Both the position numbers and the translations under genes were made by a program. A stretch of 64,000 bases of DNA from Streptomyces sp. CB02400 (GTDB lineage Bacteria; Actinomycetota; Actinomycetes; Streptomycetales; Streptomycetaceae): NCBI RefSeq assembly GCF_001905725.1, contig NZ_LIWB01000003.1:1-64000 (forward strand), written 5' to 3'. Positions 1 to 8,180 of this stretch are shown here, piece after piece. Positions within the stretch are counted from its first letter, which is position 1. Every line of letters begins with the position of its first letter. The notes under the pieces were generated by a model. That model ran no database searches and was not told the origin of the DNA. It saw only the letters and a list, made by a program, of their open reading frames with translations.

Positions 1-77
1 CCCGCGCAACGGTGGGCGAGGTGTGCAACGCCCTGCGCGAGGTCTGGGGCACCTACGTGCCGAGCGACGCGTTCTGA
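1..77 (+). CDS. Methylmalonyl-CoA mutase, C-terminal end (partial)
   Basis: Only the last 24 codons lie in the window, in the frame ending at TGA 75-77. They read RATVGEVCNALREVW followed by GTYVPSDAF. This VGEVCxALRxVWGTY ending is typical of the substrate-binding (large) chain of methylmalonyl-CoA/isobutyryl-CoA mutases, B12 enzymes that rearrange acyl-CoA carbon skeletons. Which mutase type it is cannot be told from the tail. A hairpin and a LysE gene follow on the same strand after 64 bases, so co-transcription is possible. Confidence 0.75.
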   Translation, partial: RATVGEVCNALREVWGTYVPSDAF

Positions 78-109
78 ACGCCCGTTCTCGCCGGCTGAGA
101 CCCCTCGGA

Positions 110-137
110 GGAGTGTCGTACCCCCGTGCGACACTCC
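110..137. promoter_or_regulatory. Inverted repeat just before the LysE start codon
   Basis: Bases 110-118 (GGAGTGTCG) pair perfectly with 129-137 (CGACACTCC) across a 10-nt loop. The repeat ends 4 nt before the ATG at 142. The only purine-rich Shine-Dalgarno-like run (GGAGGAG, 107-113) is partly locked in the left arm and is over 25 nt from the ATG. The element could be a protein operator or a translation-controlling hairpin; the sequence cannot distinguish them. Confidence 0.5.
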
Positions 138-141
138 CTCC

Positions 142-795
142 ATGTTCGGCGTCATCGACCTTCCCACCTACCTGGCAGGACTGATCCTCATCGTCCTGCT
201 GCCCGGCCCCAACTCCCTGTACGTCCTCTCCGTCGCCGCCCGCAAGGGTGTCCGTACCGGCTACGCGGCGGCGGCCGGTGTCTTCACCGGGGACGCCGTC
301 CTGATGACGCTGGCGGCGCTCGGCGCGGCCTCGGTGCTCACCACGACGCCGCTGCTGTTCCTGGTGGTGAAGTACGCCGGTGCCGCGTACCTGGCGTGGA
401 TGGCGTACGGCATGCTGCGCTCGGCGTGGAGCATGTGGAAGGCGCGGGGCGAGTCGACGGGCCCGGCCGAGGTGCCCGCCGTCACGTCCGCCGACGAGCG
501 CCCCTACCGTCGCGCGCTGGTCGTGTCGCTGCTCAACCCGAAGGCGATCCTCTTCCTGATCTCCTTCTTCGTGCAGTTCGTCGACTCCGGTTACGCCTAC
601 CCCGCGCTCTCCTTCGTCGTCCTCGGCGCTCTGCTCCAGACGGCCAGCTTCCTCTACCTGTCGCTGCTGATATTCGGCGGCACCCGCCTGGCCGACGCGT
701 TCCGGCGCAGGCGGCGGCTGGCGGCCGGTGCCACCTCGGCGGCCGGCGCCCTGTTCCTGGGCTTCGCGGCGAAGCTGTCCCTGGCGAGCGCGTAG
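142..795 (+). CDS. LysE/RhtB family amino-acid exporter
   Basis: This is a 217-residue inner-membrane protein of the usual LysE family length. The N-terminal helix is followed by the family signature LPGPNSLYVLSVAARKG (about residues 20-36), and five to six hydrophobic segments follow (around 5-25, 40-70, 72-92, 128-150, 152-175 and 195-215). Family members, including the leucine exporter LeuE, expel amino acids or related compounds by proton-coupled antiport; the substrate here is not evident. ATG 142 is the only plausible in-frame start. A perfect 9-bp inverted repeat lies directly before it, so the gene may be ligand- or repressor-controlled. It is convergent with the FAD monooxygenase, with 3 bases between the stops. 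Confidence 0.88.
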   Translation: MFGVIDLPTYLAGLILIVLLPGPNSLYVLSVAARKGVRTGYAAAAGVFTGDAVLMTLAALGAASVLTTTPLLFLVVKYAGAAYLAWMAYGMLRSAWSMWKARGESTGPAEVPAVTSADERPYRRALVVSLLNPKAILFLISFFVQFVDSGYAYPALSFVVLGALLQTASFLYLSLLIFGGTRLADAFRRRRRLAAGATSAAGALFLGFAAKLSLASA

Positions 796-798
796 CGG

Positions 799-2202
799 TC
801 AGCGCCCGCCGAACCGGGCCAGGTACTCCGGAAGCCCGGTCGGCGTGTCCCCGGCCCAGCCCACGTAACCGTCCGGGCGGACGAGGAACAGTCCCGTCCC
901 GTAGGTCTCGTGCGCCGGGCCGTGCACCAGTCGTACGGCGGCGGGCGGCGCGGGGGCGTCCGTGCCCAGTGCCAGCAGGGTCCAGTGCGGCCCCCGGAAC
1001 GCGTCGAAGAGGCGTACGCCGTTCACCGTGGCGTCCGGGGCCCGGTCGCCCGCGCGGACCGGGCCGGGCGCCGTGCGCGTCTCCTTGGTGAGCGTCGACG
1101 CGGGATAGCCGAGGTCCAGTTGCCGGGTGGCCCCGCCCCGCTGCGCCTCACCCCGGTGGATGCTGGTGGACAGGCCCAGCATCTGCGCGGCGATCGGGCG
1201 CCGCTCCTCCTCGTACGTGTCCAGCAGCGCCGCCTCCGCCCCGTCGCCCAGGACCGCGCCCAGCTTCCAGCCCAGGTTGTAGGCGTCCTGGACGCTGGTG
1301 TTGAGGCCCTGGCCGCCGGCCGGGGAGTGCACGTGCGCCGCGTCGCCCGCGAGGAAGACCCGGCCCACCCGGAACCGGTCGGCGAGCGCGGCCCGCGGAC
1401 GGAAGTCCGAGGCCCAGCGGACCTCCGTGACGTCCTCGGCGGCGAGATGCGAGCGGGTGGCGACGACCTGTCGTACGCCCTCCAGGGAGAGGTCCACCTC
1501 CGTGCCCTCCGCGAACCGGGCGATCAGCTGGAAGTCCTGCGTCCCGGCCAGCGGGCAGATGGCCAGGAGGTCCTCGGGTTCCTCGCCCTGGGGGAAGAAG
1601 TGCCAGTTGTCCCGGTCCAGGCCGGTGATCCGCACGTCCGCCACCAGCGTGGGGAACGGATCCACCTCCTCCCCGGTCATGCCGACGCCCACCGCCCGGC
1701 GCACCACGGAACGTCCGCCGTCCGCCGCGACGAGATACCGGGCGCGCACCGGCCCACCGGAGGCGAAGTGCGCGATCACGCCCTCCGGGTCCTGGACCAC
1801 GCCGGTGACCTCCCGGCCGAAGGCGACCTTGCCGCCGAGCTCCTCCAGGCGCTCCAGCAGGATCCGCTGGGTGCGCCACTGCGGGACCATCCACGGCTCG
1901 TCGTACGGCGAGTCCTCGCTCGGCTCGGCCGGTTCGAACATGTGGTGTTCGCCGAGCCGCTCGCCGTTCCGCCAGATCATGCCGACCGGGTAGCCGCCGC
2001 CCACCGCGTGGATCGCGTCCAGCACGCCCAGGTCGTCGAAGACCTCCATGGTGCGCGGCTGGAACCCCTTGCCGCGCGAGCCGGGGAACAGCTCGTCCGC
2101 CCGCTCCACCACCAGTGCGGGGATCCCGCGCCGGGCCAGGTCGATGCCGAGGGTGAGGCCGGTCGGTCCGGCGCCCACGATCAGCACATGGGTGTCGCTC
2201 AT
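799..2202 (-). CDS. FAD-dependent aromatic monooxygenase (PheA/TfdB type)
   Basis: The 467-residue protein is a class A flavoprotein hydroxylase, using NAD(P)H and O2 to hydroxylate aromatic or polyketide-like compounds. It has the GxGxxG dinucleotide fold at residues 10-15 (GAGPTG), the mid-protein DG motif (VAADGGRSVVRR) and the GD motif with FAD-ribityl contacts (FLAGDAAHVHSPAGGQGLN). A short thioredoxin-like C-terminal domain completes the family architecture. The ATG at 2202 is chosen over the TTG at 2208 because AAGGAG (2216-2211) stands 8 nt before the ATG and only 2 nt before the TTG. It is divergent from a TetR gene, with two matching operator palindromes between, so drug- or metabolite-induced derepression is likely. 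The substrate is unknown; rifampin- and tetracycline-type inactivators belong to this family. Confidence 0.9.
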   Translation of the reverse strand: MSDTHVLIVGAGPTGLTLGIDLARRGIPALVVERADELFPGSRGKGFQPRTMEVFDDLGVLDAIHAVGGGYPVGMIWRNGERLGEHHMFEPAEPSEDSPYDEPWMVPQWRTQRILLERLEELGGKVAFGREVTGVVQDPEGVIAHFASGGPVRARYLVAADGGRSVVRRAVGVGMTGEEVDPFPTLVADVRITGLDRDNWHFFPQGEEPEDLLAICPLAGTQDFQLIARFAEGTEVDLSLEGVRQVVATRSHLAAEDVTEVRWASDFRPRAALADRFRVGRVFLAGDAAHVHSPAGGQGLNTSVQDAYNLGWKLGAVLGDGAEAALLDTYEEERRPIAAQMLGLSTSIHRGEAQRGGATRQLDLGYPASTLTKETRTAPGPVRAGDRAPDATVNGVRLFDAFRGPHWTLLALGTDAPAPPAAVRLVHGPAHETYGTGLFLVRPDGYVGWAGDTPTGLPEYLARFGGR

Positions 2203-2213
2203 GATCAAGTCTC

Positions 2214-2267
2214 CTTAACGCTGTTAAGTAGCCTGCCCTGTGAGCGTGTCCCTAACGGTGTTAACTT
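2214..2267. promoter_or_regulatory. Twin TetR operators and tetR -10 box
   Basis: Two related palindromes sit in the divergent promoter region: TTAACGCTGTTAA at 2215-2227 (extended to CTTAAC-GCT-GTTAAG at 2214-2228) and CTAACGGTGTTAA at 2252-2264. They match at 11 of 13 positions and are 37 bp apart. The first overlaps the monooxygenase Shine-Dalgarno. The second overlaps TAACTT (2262-2267), a -10 hexamer 7 nt before the GTG of the regulator. This is the layout expected for an autoregulated TetR repressor. Confidence 0.8.
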
Positions 2268-2274
2268 GTCAAGC

Positions 2275-2925
2275 GTGAGTTCGGAACGACGTGCCCCCCT
2301 GGACCGCCGACGGGTCGCCGACACGGCGCTGAAACTGCTGAACGAGGTCGGCCTGGACGGCCTGACGCTGCGCGCGATCGCCAGGGAACTGGACGTCAAG
2401 GCGCCCGCCCTCTACTGGCACTTCAAGGACAAGCAGGCGCTGCTCGACGAGATGGCGACGGAGATGATGCGGCAGATGGCCGCCGAGCTGACCGCCCGGC
2501 CGGCCGGCGACTGGCGGGAGGCGCTCCGCCTGATGATGGGCGGCCTGCGCGAGCACCTGCTCCGCTACCGCGACGGGGCCAAGGTCTACGCGGGCACCCG
2601 ATTCACCGACATGTCGTACGCCGAGCCGATGGAGGCCGGCCTGCGGGTGCTCACCGACGCGGGGTTCACCCCGGCCGCCGCCGCCCGCGCCTGGTTCACG
2701 GCGTACAGCTACACCATCGGATACGTCATCGAGGAGCAGGCGATGGGGCCCGACCCCGCCACCGGGGCCGACGGCTACGACCTGGACGCCCGCGGGGAGC
2801 GCCTGGCCGCCCAGCCGCTCGCCGCGCAGGCCGGGTACGAGATGTTCCAGGACCACCAGGCCGGTTTCGAGGCGGGACTCGGCGCGGTCGTCGAAGGCAT
2901 CGCGCTCACCCTCCGGGAGCGCTGA
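2275..2925 (+). CDS. TetR family transcriptional repressor
   Basis: The 216-residue regulator has an N-terminal helix-turn-helix at about residues 12-58 (ADTALKLLNEVGLDGLTLR, then AIARELDVKAPALYWHFKDK). Its C-terminal ligand domain resembles that of TetR itself. The GTG at 2275 is chosen because TAACTT lies 7 nt upstream, which suggests a leaderless transcript; translation further upstream runs into unrelated antisense sequence. It probably represses the divergent monooxygenase and itself through the two TTAACGnTGTTAA palindromes. The inducer is unknown but is likely a substrate of the monooxygenase. Confidence 0.9.
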   Translation: MSSERRAPLDRRRVADTALKLLNEVGLDGLTLRAIARELDVKAPALYWHFKDKQALLDEMATEMMRQMAAELTARPAGDWREALRLMMGGLREHLLRYRDGAKVYAGTRFTDMSYAEPMEAGLRVLTDAGFTPAAAARAWFTAYSYTIGYVIEEQAMGPDPATGADGYDLDARGERLAAQPLAAQAGYEMFQDHQAGFEAGLGAVVEGIALTLRER

Positions 2926-3170
2926 CGACGTCCGGACCCGTCGCCACCGGGGGCCGCCGCGCGCGCCCCGCACGGCGTCGAAGCGCCCCGGGAACGGCCC
3001 GCCGCGCGCCCTCCTCCGAAGGCCGTGATCTTCCGGGCGGGCGTGTCCGCCGATGCGGTGCGGGCGTCCGCCACGCCGGCGACTTCCGTGTCAGCGGCCC
3101 CGGCTCCGGCCCGGCACGGAACGGAGGGGCCTTGAGCCGTGGCCGTGCCGACTGCCGTCCGGGCCGTTGC

Positions 3171-4118
3171 TCAGGAGGCCCGCAGGTACGCCGAGTGGGC
3201 GGCCTTGCCCAGGAACGTGAAGCGGGTTTCGCCCTTCAGGTGGGCGTCCAAGGCCTCCTTGACGCCCTGCCAGTTGGGGTCGCCGTAGTCGTCCAGGACG
3301 ACGATCGCGCCGGGCGCGGCGATCTGCTCGGCCCACTCCAGGTCCTGGGCGACGCCCTTGGCCGAGTGGTCGCCGTCGATGACGATCACGCCGTAGCGGC
3401 GGTCCGAGACGGCCGCCCGGGTCTCGGGGTCCTCGGAGAATCCCCGCTGGATCCGTGCCGCCGTACCCGCCGGGCCGGCGAGGGCGAGGTTGGTGCGTAC
3501 GGCGTGCTCGTCGACCGGTGACCCGCTGGGGTCGGGGCGCTGGGCGGTGCCGGGCTGGAGCTGTACGCCGGCGAAGGGGTCGACGATGGTCAGGCTCGGG
3601 CTGCGGCCGTCGCGTTCCATCATGCGGACCAGTCCGGCGGAGAACAGCCCGTACAGCGTGCCGATCTCCAGGATGTCGTCGTTCGGCGGATCGAGCAGCG
3701 GGACCGTCCCGAGCTTGCCGCAGATGTTCATGGTGCCGCCCGCGATCCGGCCCACGCCCAGCGACTCCAGCGAGACGAGCAGCCGGAAGGCGGTGGCGAC
3801 GTTGCGCACGGCCGCGTCACGGTCACCGGACAGGGCCGTGACCTCGGCGTGCAACTGCTGCAGGGGCCCCTGGGACACGATGCGTGAGATGCCCCGCCCG
3901 CGGGGGCCGAGGAGCAGCTCGAAGGTGAGCTGGCGGTGCCGGAGCAACTCGACGTCGCGCACGAGCTGCTCGGTCCTGGCGAGGTCCGGCGTCTGCCGGT
4001 CGGCCGTGCGCCGGACCTCGGAGCGGACCCGCCGCTCGATGCGCTGGTCGATGACGTCGGCGACCGGGCGCAGCAGACGCCGGGAGACCGAACTGCGGAG
4101 CATGGAGCGGCTGTTCAT
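3171..4118 (-). CDS. Class I SAM-dependent methyltransferase
   Basis: The 315-residue protein has an N-terminal helical, charged region (1-110) and then a Rossmann methyltransferase fold. Motif I is ILEIGTLYGLFSAGL (about 150-164), the acidic strand is TIVDPF (about 177), and motif IV/V is VIVIDGDHSAKGVAQDLEWAE followed shortly by IVVLDDY. The arrangement resembles Methyltransf_24 enzymes, which often methylate sugars or rhamnosyl/cephalosporin-type substrates. It lies 138 bases downstream of the large glycosyltransferase gene on the same strand. I infer that it methylates a sugar of the surface polymer. The start is ATG 4118 with no strong Shine-Dalgarno. No clear terminator is seen in the 245-base gap before it. 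Confidence 0.8.
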   Translation of the reverse strand: MNSRSMLRSSVSRRLLRPVADVIDQRIERRVRSEVRRTADRQTPDLARTEQLVRDVELLRHRQLTFELLLGPRGRGISRIVSQGPLQQLHAEVTALSGDRDAAVRNVATAFRLLVSLESLGVGRIAGGTMNICGKLGTVPLLDPPNDDILEIGTLYGLFSAGLVRMMERDGRSPSLTIVDPFAGVQLQPGTAQRPDPSGSPVDEHAVRTNLALAGPAGTAARIQRGFSEDPETRAAVSDRRYGVIVIDGDHSAKGVAQDLEWAEQIAAPGAIVVLDDYGDPNWQGVKEALDAHLKGETRFTFLGKAAHSAYLRAS

Positions 4119-4256
4119 GGACCTAAGACCTCAATCCGTCATGGAGCTGATGCAGTACCAGGAACACGGGGAACGTCGGTCGGAGGCTGACGTCTGAGGG
4201 GGCCGGGCGGGGGAGCGGCCGGCAGGGCTGGTGCCGTCCCGGCCGGACGCCCCGGC

Positions 4257-6959
4257 TCAGTCCCCCTTGCGCAGCCGCGCCGAGTGGTGGGTCACCTGCG
4301 CCCGGACCGATTCCTTGCGGGCCAGCTGCCGGATGGCCCGTCCGCGCGGGCCGAGCAGGGCCGCCACGCGGGAGATCTCCGACCACACCCTGCCCCGGTC
4401 GCCACCGACGACGGCCGCGGCGGCCAGCAGCCGGCACGCCTCCTTGGCCTGGCCCCGGGCGGCGCGCAGCTCGGCCATGCCGATCAGCACGTCCACCGGC
4501 TGCCGGCGGCGCAGGATCTCGGTCCCCACGCGCAGGGCGTCCTCGACGTTGCCCGCGCCGACGTGACGCTTGAAGTCCTCGTTGAGGTGCCGGAGCTGCT
4601 GCGGGATCACCGCCCGCGGATTCTCGGGACCGTCGCCGTCCGCGGTTTCCTCGCTCTCCGCGCTCTCCGCGCTTTCCGCGGACGCGGCGGACGCGGCGGA
4701 CGAGACGGACAGCGGATACCGCGCGGGCCCGGGCCCGGGCAGCCCCAGCGCGGTTGTCATCCGCGCGGTGAACGCGGGGATGTCGAACAGTTCCTCGACC
4801 TCCCGGTAGTCGTCTTCCGAGACCCGCTCGGCGAGCACCGACCGCAGGGCGTCGAACGCCGCCTGCGGCGTGTACTCGGAGAACGACCGGTAGCCCGGAA
4901 CCCCGTCGAGCACCTCGCGGGAGCCCACCCGCCCGTAGGTGATCACCCGCAGCCGCTGCTGGACCGCCTCGACCACCGACAGCGGCATCGGGTCGTCGAC
5001 GGAGGAGAGGAAGAAGACGTCCGACGCGGCGAGTTCCTCCCGTACCCGCGCCCGCGACAGCGCCCCCATCCAGGTCACCCGGTCGGAGACCAGGGTCGAG
5101 GAGGCGATCCGCGGGGTGCGGTGGCCGATCCACGCGAACCGCCACGGCAGTCCCTTGGCGTGCGCGAGTTCCGCGACCCGGGAGAAGAGGTCCAGGCCCT
5201 TGCGGTCCTGCATCGAGCCGACCATCACGATCCGCGGCTGCCCGCCCGGCGTGGGCCGGGCCCGGACCCGGTGGCTGTCCTGCGGGACGGTGTTGTAGAC
5301 GACGACGGGGGCGGTCACCCCGAGCCCGCGGAACATGTCGGCCTGGGCCGAGGACACGCACAGCACGCGCACCCGGGGCAGGAGCCGGAGCATCTCCTTG
5401 TGGCGCAGGGTGTGGTGCTCCGCCTCGTAGGCCATGACGTGTTCGGTCTCGTGGGCGTAGAGGAAGACCTTCCGGCCGGCGGACACCAGTTCGTCGACCA
5501 GTTCGTTGCCGAGGGCGGAGCGCCACAGCGGGGCGAGGCTGTTGACGAGCACGACATCGGTGTCCCCGAGCGCGTCGAGGACGTCCTCGGTACGGCAGTA
5601 GGCGCTCAGGTCGAGGTAGCGGACGTCCACGGGCGACTGGGCGAGCAGGGCCTGGGTGTAGGTCAGGACGGGGATCGCCACGCCGGTGGTGTAGCCGAAG
5701 CCGAGGCCGACGACGGCCATCGAGCGCGGGGGCGCCTGCTGGTCCCGTACGGCCCGCAGGGCGCGCTCGGCGCGGGTGCCGACGGGGGCGGGGGACGTCT
5801 CGCCGGGCCCGGGGGCGACGCGCGGCGCGCGCACCTTCGCCTCCTCGACCACCGTCAGGATCCGCTCGGCCACGTCGTCGTGGAAGGTGAGGAAGTGGGT
5901 CAGCGGCTCGCCGGTGTTGTTGCCGGCGAACTTGCCCGTACGGTGCAACTGGCCGACGACGTCCGCGAGTTCCCCGACGCTGCCGACGTTGCGCAGCAGC
6001 GCGTGGTTGACGGCGGGGAAGACGATGTTCAGCGGCGGCGGGCTGAACAGCACCAGCGGGACGCCGGCCCGCAGGGTCTGGAGATAGGTCGTGGAGAAGA
6101 AGGTGACGGCCAGGTCGAAGGCTTCCAGGCCGGCCGCGTCCACGAGCGTCGACTCGTCCAGGACGGTGATCCCCGGCAGGGTGGCCAGCCAGTCCAGGTG
6201 CCCGGAGAGGGTCGAGGGGTGCGGTTTGACGGAGACCTCGCCGAACTCGGCGAGCGCCTCGCAGGCCGTCCGGAGGTACTCGCGGTGCTGGTTGGCGGGC
6301 AGTTTGCGCTGGTCGCCCAGGGGCTGGTCGAGGAGGATGATCCGCAGCGGTTCCCGGGAGGGGCGCGCGGTGGGCGGTGCGGGCTGGTGGGCGGCGCGCA
6401 CCAGGTCCGGGTCGTCGCTGTGCCCGAGCGCGCCGGTGACGTGGACGACCGGGTCCGCGTCCGCCGTGCGGTACAGCAGGTGGTGGGCGGTGGCCGGGCC
6501 CCACACGCACACGGCGGCGGGGCCGGAGGAGCCGTAGTACCAGTTCTGGTCGCGCAGGCCGGGGCCGAGCTTCTTGTAGTGGAAGTCGAGGTGGCCGTCC
6601 TGGACGAGGACCACCGGCAGCGTCCCGGAGAGGGCGTCGGCGACCCTGCTGCCGCGCTGCGACCGGTCGTTGAAGAGGATCAGCCGGTCGACGGACTCGC
6701 TCCGCGCGAACTCGGAGATCCGGGGGCCCGTCTCCTCGAGGAACTGCGCGTGGGTGAGGGCCTCCCCCTCCCGGAACAGATTGTGGACCCGCCGGCCGCC
6801 GAGCCGGGAGGAGGCCTCCTCGTCGATCCACCGTCCCACGTCTCCGTCGAGGTCGGCGGTGACCGGCAGGAAGGTGTGCTCCCCGGCGCCCGTGGCGCTC
6901 ATGATCCGCGAGGTCAGACCGACACCGTTGCGGTTTTCGACGAAGACAGCGATACGCAT
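4257..6959 (-). CDS. Two-domain glycosyltransferase with TPR-like tail
   Basis: This 900-residue cytoplasmic or peripheral protein has three parts. Residues 1 to about 390 form a GT-B-like domain related to capsule/CDP-glycerol-type transferases (QDGHLDFHYKKLGPG, VKPHPSTLSGHL, FFSTTYLQTLRAGVPLV). Residues about 430-740 form a GT4-like domain (LYAHETEHVMAYEAEHHTL, MVGSMQDRKGLDLF, FFLSSVDDPMPLSVVEAV). After an Ala/Ser/Glu-repeat linker (about 755-780) comes a helical TPR-like tail. ATG 6959 starts at MRIAVFVENRNGVG, the natural beginning of the fold; an upstream extension of 45 codons lacks such features. It probably extends or decorates the wall glycopolymer made by the neighbouring sialic-acid-like genes. 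The acceptor and donor cannot be read from sequence. Confidence 0.8.
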   Translation of the reverse strand: MRIAVFVENRNGVGLTSRIMSATGAGEHTFLPVTADLDGDVGRWIDEEASSRLGGRRVHNLFREGEALTHAQFLEETGPRISEFARSESVDRLILFNDRSQRGSRVADALSGTLPVVLVQDGHLDFHYKKLGPGLRDQNWYYGSSGPAAVCVWGPATAHHLLYRTADADPVVHVTGALGHSDDPDLVRAAHQPAPPTARPSREPLRIILLDQPLGDQRKLPANQHREYLRTACEALAEFGEVSVKPHPSTLSGHLDWLATLPGITVLDESTLVDAAGLEAFDLAVTFFSTTYLQTLRAGVPLVLFSPPPLNIVFPAVNHALLRNVGSVGELADVVGQLHRTGKFAGNNTGEPLTHFLTFHDDVAERILTVVEEAKVRAPRVAPGPGETSPAPVGTRAERALRAVRDQQAPPRSMAVVGLGFGYTTGVAIPVLTYTQALLAQSPVDVRYLDLSAYCRTEDVLDALGDTDVVLVNSLAPLWRSALGNELVDELVSAGRKVFLYAHETEHVMAYEAEHHTLRHKEMLRLLPRVRVLCVSSAQADMFRGLGVTAPVVVYNTVPQDSHRVRARPTPGGQPRIVMVGSMQDRKGLDLFSRVAELAHAKGLPWRFAWIGHRTPRIASSTLVSDRVTWMGALSRARVREELAASDVFFLSSVDDPMPLSVVEAVQQRLRVITYGRVGSREVLDGVPGYRSFSEYTPQAAFDALRSVLAERVSEDDYREVEELFDIPAFTARMTTALGLPGPGPARYPLSVSSAASAASAESAESAESEETADGDGPENPRAVIPQQLRHLNEDFKRHVGAGNVEDALRVGTEILRRRQPVDVLIGMAELRAARGQAKEACRLLAAAAVVGGDRGRVWSEISRVAALLGPRGRAIRQLARKESVRAQVTHHSARLRKGD

Positions 6960-7193
6960 AGACAACCAGCCCAGTCCACAGGGTCCGTGAGGCACAGAGA
7001 TGTGATTATGTAATGAAAAAGCTGAGGGGATCATTGCACGAGGAGTGACGACCGGTGGGTTAAGGAAAAACAAATGCGGGGTGAAGCCGAGCAATTAACT
7101 CCTCGTTCACCTCGTGGACGCGAAAGTGTCGCCACCCGGGTTCGGGCACCTCCTAGATTCACGGGAACCCCGTTGAGAGAACTCAGGTGCAGC

Positions 7194-8180
7194 GTGACCA
7201 AGAGTCCCCCGAAACTGTCCGTGATCGTCCCCTGCTTCAACATCGAGGCGTACGTCCCGTCCACCGTGACCAGCCTCGTCAACAACGCGCGGGACGATTT
7301 CGAGTTCGTGTTCGTCGAGGACCGGTCGACCGAGGACGAGACCTACGAGGCGCTGCTGGAACTGACCGGACGCCTGCCGAACAGCCGGGTCGTCCGGCAC
7401 GAGCACAACGGCGGACTGGCCACCGCGCGCAACACCGGGATCGACCTCGCGGAGGGCCGCTACCTCACCTTCCTCGACGGCGACGACTGGCTGGCCCCGG
7501 GCCATCTGAGCAGCCTGGTGGACGCCATCGAGCGCCTCGACGTCGACTTCGTGCGCACCGACCACGTCCAGGTCACCGGCATCGAACGGACCGTCCGACG
7601 GGCACCGGAGGGCCGCCGCCACACCCCGCTCGACCCGCGGACCTCCATCCTCCCCGTCGACGCCACCACCATGGTCGACTACCCGTACGCCTGGGCGGGC
7701 ATCTACCACCGGCGCCTGCTCGACCGCGGGCTGCTGCGCTTCCACGACGGGCTGCGCACCGCCGAGGACCGCCCCTGGATCTGGGGCCTGCACCGCGAGG
7801 CCGACTCCTACGCCGTGGCCAGTCTGCACGGCGTCTTCTACCGCCGGGGCGTGACGACCTCGCTCACCCAGATCGGCGACGCGCGCCAGCTCGACTTCTT
7901 CCGCTCCTTCGACCTGGTCCTCGCCGAACTCGCCGGCGACCGCGACGAAAAGCGGCTGCGCGCCAAGGCACTGCGCGACTACTGCGTCGTCATCGCCCAC
8001 CAACTGCTCGACCGCGCACGCTTCGAACGCGACGCGGCCACCAGGCTGAAGCGGCTGAGCGCCGAGGCGCTGGGCCGGATGACGGAGACGGAACTGAACG
8101 ACGCCCTGATCGGCATGGGCACCGAACGCGTGCACCTGCTGCGCCGGATACGCGGGGGCATGAAGGGAGTCGCGGCATGA
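7194..8180 (+). CDS. GT2 family glycosyltransferase, copy 1
   Basis: The 328-residue GT-A enzyme begins KLSVIVPCFNIEAYVPSTV. It carries DDFEFVFVEDRSTEDET (nucleotide binding), GGLATARNTGID and FLDGDDWLAPGHL, the last supplying the metal-binding DxD. GT2 enzymes transfer sugars from nucleotide-activated donors with inversion. GTG 7194 is chosen because the fold begins at once. Its stop overlaps the ATG of the polysialyltransferase-like gene (ATGA), so the pair is translationally coupled. The gene is a close paralogue of the GT2 at 12109-13089, sharing for example VRHEHNGGLATARNTGID and LRTAEDRPWIW. The two copies face each other across the acyltransferase gene. Confidence 0.88.
   Translation: MTKSPPKLSVIVPCFNIEAYVPSTVTSLVNNARDDFEFVFVEDRSTEDETYEALLELTGRLPNSRVVRHEHNGGLATARNTGIDLAEGRYLTFLDGDDWLAPGHLSSLVDAIERLDVDFVRTDHVQVTGIERTVRRAPEGRRHTPLDPRTSILPVDATTMVDYPYAWAGIYHRRLLDRGLLRFHDGLRTAEDRPWIWGLHREADSYAVASLHGVFYRRGVTTSLTQIGDARQLDFFRSFDLVLAELAGDRDEKRLRAKALRDYCVVIAHQLLDRARFERDAATRLKRLSAEALGRMTETELNDALIGMGTERVHLLRRIRGGMKGVAA

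Noticed and set aside
2203..2208. TTG start giving two more residues for the FAD monooxygenase
   Set aside because: The Shine-Dalgarno would be only 2 nt away; ATG 2202 has ideal 8-nt spacing.
910..2274. Long open frame upstream of and in frame with tetR
   Set aside because: It is antisense to the clear FAD monooxygenase and lacks domain sequence; high G+C keeps antisense frames open.
4123..6831. 902-codon open frame on the minus strand in another phase of the glycosyltransferase
   Set aside because: The composition is Arg/Pro/Gly-rich and without motifs; the overlapping frame has clear GT domains.
7074..7193. N-terminal extension of the GT2 gene
   Set aside because: The extension is basic and motif-free, and the GT2 fold begins right after GTG 7194.
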